From Furcasterigmium furcatum (taxonomy: Eukaryota; Ascomycota; Sordariomycetes; Glomerellales; Plectosphaerellaceae): DNA of 64,000 nucleotides. A program made the position numbers and the translations under genes. The notes beneath the pieces are model-generated. The model saw nothing but the letters and a program-made list of their open reading frames with translations, had not been told where the DNA came from and ran no database searches. Position 1 is the stretch's first letter. The number at the start of each line of letters is the position of its first letter. The DNA is taken from contig BCIA01000006.1 of assembly GCA_001599815.1 (NCBI GenBank), positions 4,466,961-4,530,960 of the forward strand, written 5' to 3'. Below are positions 21,956 to 32,356 of the stretch, in pieces.

Positions 21956-24900
21956 TCACTGCATGACGCTCTGCCTCCAGCGCTCGATCGAGTTCAGCTG
22001 GCCCGTCTGCCCGGCCATGGGCATCTGCATGGGCATCGCCTGCATGGGCATTTGCATGGGCATCTGCATGCCCATGTTCATATTCATGCCCATGTTGTTC
22101 ATCGGCATGCCTCCCATCTGCGGCATTCCCATCTGGGGCATGCCCATCTGCATGCCCTGGGCGCCGGCGTACCCCTGACCGTAACCAGGAGTCGCGGCAT
22201 AGACTTGAGCGGCACCGTATCCCGGGGCCGCACCATATCCAGGGGCAGCTCCGTATCCCGGCGCGGCGCCATACCCGTTCATCGGCACACCATACCCCGA
22301 GAACGCCATGCTCGCCCGCGCCGGGTCGGCAGCCGCCGCATACCCGACACCGCCGCCGAGGCCGTCGTTGTACGACCCCCCGCGGAACCCGCCCGCCCGG
22401 TTCCCTACCGTAGGCACATGCAGCGTCTGCGGCATCTGCGCCCTCATCATGGCCATCTTCTCCTCCTGCTCCCTTACGCGCCGCTGCTCCTCCAGCATGC
22501 GCCGCTCGTGCTCCGCCGCCGCGGCCTCCTGCTGCTCGCGCACGGGGAACGCCCCCAGCGTGTCGGCGAGGGACAGCCTGCGCCTCGCTTGCGGCCGGGC
22601 CTCCGCGCCGCCGGTGAGCGCGTTCATGCTCATCTCGCGCAGCCGCGCCTCGCGCTCCGCCTGGAGACGCTTGCGGCGCTGGCCGAGGGTCTCGCCCTCC
22701 TCGCCCTCGCCGGCGGGCGGCTCCTTGCCCGCCGCGTCGGGGTTCTTCTCGTCCAGGTCGCCGAACTGGCTGAGCAGCTCGGCGGAGAAGGTCGAGCTGA
22801 CGGGCCGCGCGCGGGGGAGGTTGTGGTGCTCCTCCTCCTCCTTGGCGCGGAGCCGGCGCATGCGCTCGCCGAGGGACTCCTCCTCGATCTCGGGCTCGGC
22901 GTTGGCGTCCGGCTGCTGGCCCTCGGGGGGCGTGTTGAGGTCGACGTTGAGCATGGATGGCTCGCGCGGCGCGTTCGGGAAGTGCGAGAGGCGCGTGGCG
23001 CTGCGCATGTTCGGGTTGTTCAGCGTCATCATGCTCCTGCGGTTGGCGAGGGTCATGGGCTCCTGGCCCGTGAGGCGGGCGCGGCGGGAGCTCAGGGGCT
23101 CGTTGTCCTCCATCTCGCGGCGCTCCATGAGGCCGATGGGGCGGTTGAGGTCGACAACGGCGGCGGAGATGTCGTTGTTGCCGTTGGCCTTGGCCGCGTA
23201 CAGCACGCCGAGGGGCACGTCCTCGTCCTCCGAGGACTCGTCGTTGCCGGCGCCGGCGGGGTCCTCCCAGGCGAGGTTGACGCGGCGCGTGTTGCGGTGC
23301 TTGCGCTGCGCCTCGGCCACGGCGTCGAGCTCGAGGAGCGTCGAGTGGACGCCGCCTGGGGCCGCCAGGTGAATGTTCTTCGTGCGCTTCTTCTGCTGCT
23401 GCTTGCGGAGCTGCAGCTCGGCGAGGAGCGTCGTGGGCGGGCCCTGGTACAGCACGTCGTCCTCGTCTTCCTCGTTGTCGTCCTCGTCGCCGTCCTGGCT
23501 GTTCCGCCTCGGCTGCCGCTCGCCGTCGATGCTGCCGGACAGGGCCTGGCTCTCCTCCTCGTGGCCGCGCTCGCGACCCCTGCCGCTGCGGATCGAGCCG
23601 TTCGTGATGGTATTCCTCCTCTGGTCGTCCTCGTGGACCTCGTTCAGGGGCATGTTCGAGCTCCTCTTCCTGCTCACGACATGACCGTCGCCGACCTGGA
23701 GCATGGTCGCCGTCGACTTGCGGTTCTTCTTCTTGGCGCGGCCGTAGACCTCGTTGCCGAGCTTGCCGGCGAAGACGTGGTCCGTGAACGCGTCCACGGG
23801 CGCACTCGCCGAGGCGTCGAGGATGTCGTCGAGGGCAGCCATGGCCGAGCCACCCTTGGCATCGATCTGCGGCGCGGTGGACGGGAGGTCGAAGAAGGCG
23901 GAGGCGCGCAGATGTGCCGGGAGCTCCTGGTTGCGGAACTCGCTGCTGTCGATGTCGTTCCTCGGCGACCGCTGGCGGGCAGGGGGCGGCGGCTGGGGCA
24001 TGCCGTCCATCTGGGGGCTGAGCCCCTGCGACTCCATGGGATCCCGGCGGTCCTGGCCAGGGGTGTGGTCGTCGTAGGGCTGGTTGGGAGGCGTCTCCTG
24101 CGCGAAGGGGGAGAAGGCCTCCGACTCGACGGGATCCGGCAGCCACATGGCGGACTCGCGAGGGGGCGGCGCCTGGGAGTTCCTGTGCATGTACTCTACC
24201 TGGTCGTGGCCCGGGTGGCCCATGGCCTGCAGCACCCTGGAGTGCCTGGCGTTGCGGACGGCGGCCTTTGGCTTGCGTGACAGCTTCGGGGGGAGGTTGA
24301 GCATGGCGGGCACGCGGGCCGGGTAGTAGAGCATCTGCTGGCCGGTGTCCATGTCGAAGTAGGACTGCCTGTTCACCTCGCGGCGAGGGGGCGCGATGTC
24401 CCTCCGCGGCTCCGGCATCTGCGGTTCCGGCATGTCGGCGAGGTCGAAGTCGGGCTCGCAGTGGACGCCGTCGAAGTCCCCAAAGGCATTCGAGGTGTCG
24501 GCTGTGGTGCTCGTCGTCGAGCGAGGAGTTGACGGCCTGTCGTCGCCCGCCTGGTGGTGATGCCGGGGGGCATCCTGTGTAGGTGGCCTGTCGAAATCAA
24601 TGCCATAGTCGTTTGAGGGCCGATATGAAGGGCCATCGTCGTCGAGCATCTCATGAAACGCGCTCGTTGTCGGTGTCTTCGGCTTCTTTTGTTGCGTCTG
24701 CTCCGGAGGCGGCGGCAGGGATGCGGCATCATCGGGCTTCTCCCGCACCGACAGCTTATCCGCCTTGTCCAGGGCATCCGAGTTGAGGGCCGTGGGCTCG
24801 GACTCTGCGATCTCGGCCAGGCTCAGCTTGGTAGACCTCACGCTGCGCGTCGAGCCCTTGCCCGGGCCCTGCCGCGACATGACCGCATCGACGTCGATGT

Positions 24901-26359
24901 CGGGCCGACCGGTCGAGTTCTTGGAGCCGGACCGCATGCGGCTGGTCAGGGAGTGGTTGGGGGACATTATGTACGCGGCGGGCGAGTAGCCGCCGTTCCG
25001 GGCCGCGTTGTTGACCTCGACGATGTTGCTCGCGGAGGAGACGTGCCTTGCCAGCGACGGGGGCTGTGGCAGAGGCTGAGAGGCGGCGGAGGCGGCGGCG
25101 GCGATGACGGACTCGTCGGGGGATGCGGTGTCGCCTCTGACGCTGGCGGCGAGGATTGACGATCTCCGGCTGTCGCTGCGCTTCAGCTCGCCATGCAAGT
25201 CTCGAATGGCGTCCTCGATGGAGCTTGTCATAGACAGGCGCTCGGCGGTCTTCTCGAGGACGGCGATGTTGCCGACGTAGGCGCCCGAGCGGTGGTTCAG
25301 GTCGGGGGCGGGATGTCGGACGGTGAATCTGGTGCTGTCGGAGGTGGTGCGGACAATGGGCTGAGGTCGGTGGAGGGATGTGGCGGCGGTGGCGGTCGCG
25401 GAGGGGGATGATGATGATGCTGATGATGCCGATCGGTGGATGGTCTCCTGCAGCTGGTCGATGAGACTCGTGGGAGAGGAAGGGGTCGTGGCGCCCTGAA
25501 GGGGGTTGAGGGCGGAGGAGGTCGAGGGGGGTATTAAAGGGGGAAAAGGAGATGGTGACGATGATGATGGTGATGTGTTGTTATTAGTGCCCGTAGCATT
25601 ATCCTTTTCTGGCTGCGGCGGCGGTGATGCGGAAAGCAGAGAAGCGTTAGCCTCCAGGATCTTCTGGCTATTATTGGCCTTACCCCTGGCTGACGAGGAA
25701 AAGTTCAGGAGAGCCGGGATGCCCAGGGGCGTCGAGCCTGCATGGCCCGTGGTACGTGAGATGCTCGTGATTTCGGCCCCGTCGTCCTCTCGGCTCTGCT
25801 GGGCTGTTGCTGCTGGTGCTGCTGACACTGACGCCTGAGAAGCATAGTACGAGGGAGGAGAGGAAGACACAGAGGCAGCAGATGGTGGTAATGATGATGA
25901 TCCTGGCTGCTTCTCCTCGGCCTGTGCGGCGTTGGCGGCCAATTCCTCACCATTCCTCGCGCCCGCCGGGGGGCCATTTTGTTGCTTGGCAGCGCCTACA
26001 TCCGCCGCAGCAGCGCTGCCCGCCGCATTCCTGTCGCGTGCTGCCGCTGTTATTATTGTTGTTTCGCTTCTTGTCGGCGCCTGCGTCGCCGCGGCTGATG
26101 CGGTCGAGATATTTAAGGCCGCGGGCCCCTCCTCTTTCTTTCGCTCGCTCTCGTCCAGGTCGCCGTCGGCGTCGGGGGGGTATTGCATGTCGGCGCTGCC
26201 CACCGACATGGACAGCGGCGTGAACGTCGCGCCGGCCAGGGACAGGAAGGGTCTCGGGCTTGCGTTTGTCGAGCTCGAGGCCTGCGACGACAGGTCGCGG
26301 TCTTTGGCCTCCTCGTCGGGCGAGGCCGCCGTGGGGATGGGAGCGTAGGCCGCCGCCAT
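21956..26359 (-). CDS. Large disordered fungal protein with Met-rich C-terminus
   Basis: A single open frame of 1467 aa from the ATG at 26359 (MAAAYAPIPTAASPDEEAKD). The frame continues upstream to 26533, but that part looks like translated leader. No catalytic domain is visible. The first 500 residues are Ser/Ala/Thr/Pro-rich; later parts are highly charged. Two related elements, SLGERMRRLRAKEEEE and TLGQRRKRLQAEREAR, occur within about 70 residues and may be short helical interaction motifs; a charged coiled-coil-like stretch (RRMLEEQRRVREQEEKMAMM) follows. The tail holds GYGAAP repeats and MQMPMQ/MGMPQ repeats and ends in a peptide that looks conserved (SIERWRQSVMQ). Overall it resembles a scaffold or RNA-granule type protein. 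Function is unknown. Confidence 0.75.
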   Translation of the reverse strand: MAAAYAPIPTAASPDEEAKDRDLSSQASSSTNASPRPFLSLAGATFTPLSMSVGSADMQYPPDADGDLDESERKKEEGPAALNISTASAAATQAPTRSETTIITAAARDRNAAGSAAAADVGAAKQQNGPPAGARNGEELAANAAQAEEKQPGSSSLPPSAASVSSSPPSYYASQASVSAAPAATAQQSREDDGAEITSISRTTGHAGSTPLGIPALLNFSSSARGKANNSQKILEANASLLSASPPPQPEKDNATGTNNNTSPSSSSPSPFPPLIPPSTSSALNPLQGATTPSSPTSLIDQLQETIHRSASSASSSSPSATATAATSLHRPQPIVRTTSDSTRFTVRHPAPDLNHRSGAYVGNIAVLEKTAERLSMTSSIEDAIRDLHGELKRSDSRRSSILAASVRGDTASPDESVIAAAASAASQPLPQPPSLARHVSSASNIVEVNNAARNGGYSPAAYIMSPNHSLTSRMRSGSKNSTGRPDIDVDAVMSRQGPGKGSTRSVRSTKLSLAEIAESEPTALNSDALDKADKLSVREKPDDAASLPPPPEQTQQKKPKTPTTSAFHEMLDDDGPSYRPSNDYGIDFDRPPTQDAPRHHHQAGDDRPSTPRSTTSTTADTSNAFGDFDGVHCEPDFDLADMPEPQMPEPRRDIAPPRREVNRQSYFDMDTGQQMLYYPARVPAMLNLPPKLSRKPKAAVRNARHSRVLQAMGHPGHDQVEYMHRNSQAPPPRESAMWLPDPVESEAFSPFAQETPPNQPYDDHTPGQDRRDPMESQGLSPQMDGMPQPPPPARQRSPRNDIDSSEFRNQELPAHLRASAFFDLPSTAPQIDAKGGSAMAALDDILDASASAPVDAFTDHVFAGKLGNEVYGRAKKKNRKSTATMLQVGDGHVVSRKRSSNMPLNEVHEDDQRRNTITNGSIRSGRGRERGHEEESQALSGSIDGERQPRRNSQDGDEDDNEEDEDDVLYQGPPTTLLAELQLRKQQQKKRTKNIHLAAPGGVHSTLLELDAVAEAQRKHRNTRRVNLAWEDPAGAGNDESSEDEDVPLGVLYAAKANGNNDISAAVVDLNRPIGLMERREMEDNEPLSSRRARLTGQEPMTLANRRSMMTLNNPNMRSATRLSHFPNAPREPSMLNVDLNTPPEGQQPDANAEPEIEEESLGERMRRLRAKEEEEHHNLPRARPVSSTFSAELLSQFGDLDEKNPDAAGKEPPAGEGEEGETLGQRRKRLQAEREARLREMSMNALTGGAEARPQARRRLSLADTLGAFPVREQQEAAAAEHERRMLEEQRRVREQEEKMAMMRAQMPQTLHVPTVGNRAGGFRGGSYNDGLGGGVGYAAAADPARASMAFSGYGVPMNGYGAAPGYGAAPGYGAAPGYGAAQVYAATPGYGQGYAGAQGMQMGMPQMGMPQMGGMPMNNMGMNMNMGMQMPMQMPMQAMPMQMPMAGQTGQLNSIERWRQSVMQ
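22013..22280 (-). repeat. In-frame GYGAAP and Met-rich tandem repeats
   Basis: Coding repeats at the 3' end of the large disordered-protein gene. About five imperfect GYGAAP-type units (near 22211-22280) are followed by QMGMPQMG, MNMNMGM and MQMPMQ units. Third positions differ between units, so the repeat is kept at protein level and not as a recent DNA duplication. Confidence 0.7.
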
Positions 26360-28903
26360 GGTCGCTGGCTGTCGGTCGCGTGTCTGGGTCGGCTGTCTGT
26401 CTCTCGTGGGCGCTGCAGATCCCCGGCGTGTCTCTGTCTGTCTCTGCTGTCGCGAGTGTCTCTCGGGTTCAGGTTGGGTATGGGGTTTGGCAGGGAAGAC
26501 AATGCAACAAGACCGACACGGCGCCGCCGGCAAGAAGAAAATGCGGGTTGGTCGTGTCCAGCGTCGGTCGCCGCGATTCAGTCAGTCGGCAATGGATGCC
26601 CTTGCGCTCCGGATGGGGAGATCGGCTCTCGTATTCAGGTCGACACGGGCTGGGCTGGGGGCGACGGGCCAAGCTTTGCGCTGCGGCCAGGTACCGTACG
26701 AGCGAGCTGCTGTTGAGTGAATGTCCTGCTTGACTCGATGCGCTGGCAGTGCTTTTGCAGAATGCGACAAGACAACACTGCGAAGTTCAAGTCTGGACTG
26801 AGTCTGGCACCTGGGTCGAGTTCGGGTTCCAGTCCGAGTGGCCCAAACGGGTGGCAACGGTCGCAGATCAGGGGGGAACAGAGCACCAAGGCGGCCTGTC
26901 TACGAGCAAAAGATCCAGAGTGCTGTCTTTGTATGTGAGTACGTACTTGCGTACTGGTGGTGATTCCGGATCGACCAGGGGAAGATGCTGCGTGCAAGGG
27001 TAGATTTCGACGTGGATCGCCGTGTATCGTGGGACGGCAGACACACAAGACAGCAACCTGGGGAGCCAAGGTTCTTTGTTTGCCAGTCAGGCCCTGTTTT
27101 GCCTGTCTAACCGGGTCCGGCTGCTGCTGATGGAGGGTGGCCGGCGATGGGAGGAAGATTGGCGCAGAGGTGTGGCTTGGGCTAAGATTAGGAACATGGC
27201 CGACGACGTTGTCCGTTATCTGTCTGTCGGTCCAGCGATGCTCTCTGCCATGGATGCAAAGTTTTCTTCTGCTTGTTTCTGGTATTTTCGTCCGAGCAAC
27301 CGAGCGTCGCTAGACGATAATAATAAATAACACATGGCGCCCTCCGACGAGCGGTCGGACCGCGGGAGGCCGGACGCAAACCCAATCGACGACAGCCAGA
27401 TTTTTCCCAGCAGACGGACAGACGACGGGAACGACACGGGCTCCCGAGTGACAGCGGCATTCCTGGTCCTGGGGCGCCGCTCGTGTGTGGTGCGGTGGAG
27501 AAGGGCCGGCGCTGCTACTACGGCGCAAGGGGCATGGTCACGACTTGGGCCCTGGGTCAGGGGTTGATCCCATTCCTTGGTTTCCCCAACTTCGCGTTCT
27601 CGACTCGGGTCCGTCCACTTTTATGACGACCCGGCCCATCGCTCCCACAGTCGTTCCTGAGACGGGACCTGAATCTCAGCGGTCAGTCCCCGGCTGGTGG
27701 GTGCCCCTTGTTGGCGGCGGCCTTTCAATATTCGGATCAAGCGTCGAGTTCCTACCAGAACAACAAAGTTCCTGTTGAATGGGACGGTGCCGGAGATGAG
27801 ATGGCCCATCACATGATTGTGGAGGGGAGGGAGCACTTGAAGATGACAACATGAACTGAAGACCTCCGGGGCCATCCCCGGAAGTTTCAGTGGACGCTCA
27901 ATGCTGGATGGTCAGTGCCTGAGGTTAACGGGCTAAATGCCGGGCTACCGGTGGGAGTCTGTGACCGATGTTTGCCCCGTCTGTCCCGCCGGGATGATTC
28001 GGCGGGCGTTTTGAGAGGATGTTTCCTTAGGGATCATGATAAGGCGGGCGACGGACGGGCGCCACTGCAGAACACACACTCACAACTGTCGCTCATGTCT
28101 GAGACTCCACGAGATGAGGCAGACAAGATAAGCTGACGGGTAAAGTGACGTCCAATTTCAGTCAGCCGCAATCAAACGCAAGCTGGGATGGGTGGGCGAT
28201 AACCGTCCTTGGCATCGCGCATGGAGGATCGAGATGAGAGATGAGGGAAACGAACGAGAAAACCGTTGGGTTGCACTGGCCCGGGGCTGATCAGTGGATT
28301 GAAACCTGCCCGAGCTCCTGTTTCTGATTCCAATTTTGAGACCGAAAGCTCTGATGGGAGGCCTGTCCGGTCTCTGGGTCTCCATGTCACACCGCCAGCG
28401 TGTCCGTCCGGGTCGTATGTATCACACCGACTGATGAGTGCTTGCTGTCTGCTGTTCAGTGGGAAAGGTGAACGAGTGTGCGCATCATCCCAAGCCTGGG
28501 CGATGCAGCCATTCTACAGATTCGCCAGCTCTAGGCGGCTGGGCACCACCACCTGGCACCCCTGTCCACCGCATCGCTGGTTGAACGAATTGGGATCTGT
28601 CGCGGGTGGCCGTGGCACACGACACGTTGACGTTGGCCACGGCGTGAGGGTCGCATGCGTTATCTCGATGACACTGAGAGGTTGACCGGTGGTCAGGATG
28701 GGTGGATGGGTGGGAGTTCGAGAGCCCGACGCTGCCCGCGCACCACGATACTTGCTCGCACTTCGATGACATTATCAACGCACTCATAGGAGCACAGTTC
28801 AGAGGTGAATTTGAGGGCGGTAAAAACGTTCTCCCAAAAGCACCGGAAATTTAGTGGAGGAAGCATAAATATTGCACCTCCTTGTAACAGCACGGCATGC
28901 GAA

Positions 28904-29060
28904 AGTGGTAGCGCATCTGATTCCGGCCAATCATTGGTGATTCCAGAAGGGTTCGTTTTCCCCCTAACCCCAGTTCATGACCATAATAACTAACATGGTA
29001 ATACAGTCATGGGTTCAAGTCCCATTGGGTCCTCAATTCTTTTTTTCTTTTCTTTTTTGT
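28904..29060 (+). other. tRNA-like sequence, copy A (with T-rich tail)
   Basis: A D-arm-like hairpin (TGCG...CGCA around AGTGGTAG) is followed by CATCTGATTCCGGC. About 90 bases later there is a perfect T-arm: stem ATGGG (29009-29013), loop TTCAAGT, stem CCCAT (29021-29025), then TGGGTCCT and a T-rich tract from 29039 that could act as a Pol III stop. No 5' partner of the acceptor strand TGGGTCC is found upstream, so this is not an intact tRNA. Confidence 0.4.
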
Positions 29061-29134
29061 TTTCCTCTTCATTATTAGAGCTTGAGTGTAAAGGAATGGT
29101 CGATGCCGCTCATGTTAATACGTCGAGCAGTTCG

Positions 29135-29253
29135 AGGACCCATACTTTAGTGGTACAATATCTGATTCCGGCGTCATCATCTCCGCAACATGAAATAGCT
29201 AACAGCTCGCAGTCATGGATTCAACTCGCATTGGGTCCTGTCATTTATTTTTC
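29135..29253 (+). other. tRNA-like sequence, copy B (with T-rich tail)
   Basis: This is a diverged partner of copy A. AGGACCCA (29135-29142) pairs with TGGGTCCT (29232-29239) like an acceptor stem. Between them are TAGTGGTAC, ATCTGATTCCGGC and CAGTCATGGATTCAACTCGCAT, matching copy A with several changes that damage the T-stem. A T-rich tail follows. It is probably a decayed tRNA or tRNA-derived repeat; I could not assign an anticodon. Confidence 0.4.
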
Positions 29254-29663
29254 TTGTTTGTGCTCTTCCCTTCTTGGGTGTTTGGATGGAATGGGGAGGG
29301 GTTCGGGGTGCCAGAGAACAGAGGTGTTCTCCCTCCCGGACACTGGGCCCCAATGCTCCTAGAGCCCTGCTTCAAATATTCAAAACACGGACCGGAATCA
29401 TACATGCTACGACAAATGCAATGATCGAATAACCATAACCATACGTCATGAGGGACGGCAATGTGTCGGACTGGCAGCATTGACTTCCTATCGTCGGCAA
29501 TGCCTGGTGATTATGTCACGAAAACCGAGAGTAAACTTGAGGGCTACCCCTTTTCCCTTTCCTGTCCCGTCCCCTGCACCACCACGAGGCACACCATGAG
29601 CCGGCCGAGACCGGATACACCAGTCTCAGGGTGGGTCGTCTATTGATCTGCCCAGTTCCATGC

Positions 29664-31475
29664 TTAAATGCTCTGGCCGTTCTGGGGCTCAAACGGCGCA
29701 ACCCCCATGAGGATGGCCATCACGATGAACAGCGCGGCGCAAATGTAGATGGGCTCCGGCGACGAGGTATCGGCGAACGTGCCGATCACGACCGCCATGA
29801 TGCCGCCGACACGTGCGAAGGACACCGCGGTGCCGTTCCCCGTCGCGCGATGAGCAGAGGGGAGAACCTCCGGAGTGTACGCGTACAGGGCCGAGAAGCT
29901 ATCAAACCCGCGGAGTCAGTAATTGCCTTTTCGCGGAAGAGATGGGAGCTGCTCATCGTGTCTGAGGAGAGGCGACATGTCGCAAGACTCCTAAAACAGC
30001 TAGAATAAGGGGGATACACAACGGGATGACATACTAGACATTGATGGAGAAGGACTTGGCGCAGTTGAGCCCGAGGTTCTGCGCATTATTCTGGATGCCC
30101 GTGTACCCGAAGAACAGCGCCATGGTCATCATGGCACCAATGACCATCGTGTACCGCCTGCCGATGATCCTGAAGGTCGAGATGTACCCGGCGAAGATGG
30201 GCCCGAAGATGGCGGAGAAGTTGGTCAGCGCGTAGTTGCGCCAGGTGATGTGGGCCGAGTCCTCGCCGAACTGGGCGCCGCGGCTGGCGAGGTACTCGGG
30301 CAGGAACATGTAGTAGAGGGGGTAGGCGAGGCCGATGCAGGACCACGAGGCCCAGAGGAGGCCCGTCGAGATGCCGAGCTTTTTCGTCGCGAAGAGGCCC
30401 TTGTAGTGCATGAAGATTTCCTTGAAGGACCACACACTGGCGGCGTGGGCCGTGGTCACGGAGCCGAGCGACTGGAGCTGCTCGAGGGTCAGGCTCAGCG
30501 GGCGGTTGTACTTCTTCGCGACGTCGCTGAGGAGCGAGATGACCTCCTCGTCCTTGCCGCAGCAGAGGAGGTACTTGGGCGTCTCGCGGAACCGGAGGAT
30601 GGCGATGCGCAGGAAACTCAGGACGAGGACGAAGGCGCCGGAGGTGTAGTAGAGATACCGCCAGCCCATGTTGTTCCCCTTTGTGCACTCCTCGGCACTA
30701 GGGCAGCTGAAGTTGGCTGTTGTTGCGTCAGTCGTGCTCGGCCGAGTCAGGGGTAAGGGGATGCAACGCACTCATGAATGCCCACGCAAGGAGGCCGGCA
30801 ATGGTCTGTCCAATACCCCACCACAGGGCCATGGTGACCACGAGGTACTGTTTGCTCGAGGGGAGGAACTCGAGGAACACGGTCGTGTCGAGCACCAGGT
30901 TTCCGCCGGCGCCGAACGCGCCCAGGGTGACGAAGGTGGCCAGAGCCGGATAGTTGGGAGAGGCTCCCGCGACGAGGGAGAAGATGGCCGCTGTGAGCAA
31001 TGACAAGTTGAAGGCCTATTTGCGGCCGATGATGTCGGCAGAGAGGCCCCAGAAGAGTGCACCGAACAGGAGACCGATATACAAGCCCAGCTGGGCGCCT
31101 CCGTCGTACGGCGGCTGGAACTCGAGCTTCACTTGGCCCTTGACGACGCCAATGATGAAGGTGAGGAGCGAGTCGACGGCGAAACTGCATGGTACTCGGT
31201 TAACGCCATCCTGTCCTCGTTCATATATTCACGTACCCGAAACCGTTGAGGAAGAAGAGCTTCATGTGGTAGTTGGTCCAGCCGATCTCGTTGATGGCCT
31301 GGTTCAGGAGATGCATCTTGGCCGCGAGCACGGCATCGACACTGTCGTACTCGATGAGATCGCCGCGAGCAATGTCATTTCCGAAGGCCGGCTTCTCCGT
31401 CGACATGGTCGTTTCGGGATCGGGCCCCTTGGAGGAGTTCTGGCTACCGTCAATGCGGTCCATGGTTGAAGACAT
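29664..31475 (-). pseudogene. MFS transporter broken by one in-frame TAG
   Basis: Exons 31475-31237, 31184-30772, 30716-30035 and 29898-29664 give a frame of 523 codons with normal splice sites, including a 136-nt last intron (GTATGT donor, TTACTGAC branch). It carries a long N-terminal tail, then KLFFLNGFGFAVDSL, motif A as WGLSADIIGRK, GWRYLYYTSGAFVLVLSFLR, RFRETPKYLL, IIGRRYTM and LYAYTPEVLP, as in fungal sugar/phosphate-like (SV2-related) MFS proteins. Codon 136 (31018-31016), directly after GRK, is TAG where relatives usually have TGG (GRKWAFN). The coding frame is otherwise open on both sides, so the loss is recent, or it is a sequence error. Splicing the stop out would delete motif A. 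It neighbours a flavin monooxygenase in the accessory cluster. Confidence 0.72.
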
Positions 31476-32356
31476 GACCTCGAGGCTGTCTGTGTCCAGG
31501 CAAAGAGAAGCTGCAACGCGGTGAGTGCGGCGAAGTGAGGGCAAAGTCCCGAGTCGTGTCCCTTGATGACAATTGTGATTGACAACATTCACGTCCTCAG
31601 AGACCGGTACTTCCAGCCAGTTTTAAATGTTGTTTCGTCAACCCCCTCATCTCGCCGATGATCCAGCTTATCTGTCAACCCCGGTCGAGGCACGAGTCCG
31701 ACGTTCTTCGTCCGAAGGTCCCAGGCCAAGCAGGATACCGTCACCAACGCGGTGATCAAGGATTCCCCACGATTCGGCACCAAAAGGAGTTACGCGCGCA
31801 CACACGCTCGCTATCCCCTTTTCGGGGGGGCGGACTGATACCAGCTGACCCTGGTTGCTGATAGCTAACGGCTCCGCCGACGGCTCATCCGTGATGTCGC
31901 CCAGTGGATGCTCACCACTGATAAGACAATGAAATGGTCCGGGAAAGCCCTGCGGCTTTTCCGTGCTTGACAGCAGCGCATGGCCGACGTCCGGGGGTAA
32001 CGAGATATACACTTCTGGCTATTGGCTGGATTAAAGCTGTGCAGAACTTGGGAGCGATGGCTTAAGGCAAGGGGAGAGATTGTTCGCGAGGCCACCTCTC
32101 CGAGATCAAGCTACAGTGCTCGTGGTGGTGAACCAGTTTGCCTGGTATGATATGATATTTGACCCTGGGTAGAGTACGCCTACTTCCGGATGGCCATTCA
32201 GCTGCATCTATTACAAAACTCTGGTAGAATTGTGAATTTACATGAGAAAGCAAGACTCTTTGGGACTTTAATCACCTGGTGAATATAGGAGATCATAACT
32301 CATGGACATGTGTGATGGATCAATTCCCGGCGGCCCTAGATATTTGGTCTCTGTCC
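31476..32356. other. Intergenic region between MFS pseudogene and flavin monooxygenase
   Basis: It holds the promoter side of the broken transporter and the 3' side of the monooxygenase. No gene is supported. Composition becomes A/T-richer toward 32.2 kb. Confidence 0.5.

Larger units (their letters stand above)
26360..29663. other. Gene-poor stretch of about 3.3 kb
   Basis: No supported protein gene. The part next to 26360 must hold the promoter and leader of the large disordered-protein gene. Open frames are under 150 codons, overlap on both strands and show no motifs. Base composition shifts toward A/T after about 28.8 kb, where the two tRNA-like sequences described separately are found. 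Confidence 0.55.

Noticed and set aside
22308..23372. Long plus-strand open frames opposite the 21.9-26.4 kb gene
   Set aside because: These are antisense shadows of a GC-rich coding sequence with no independent motifs.
26360..26533. Upstream extension of the large disordered protein
   Set aside because: In-frame but repetitive (TRDRQPTQTRDRQP) and probably 5' leader. The ATG at 26359 gives a plausible start.
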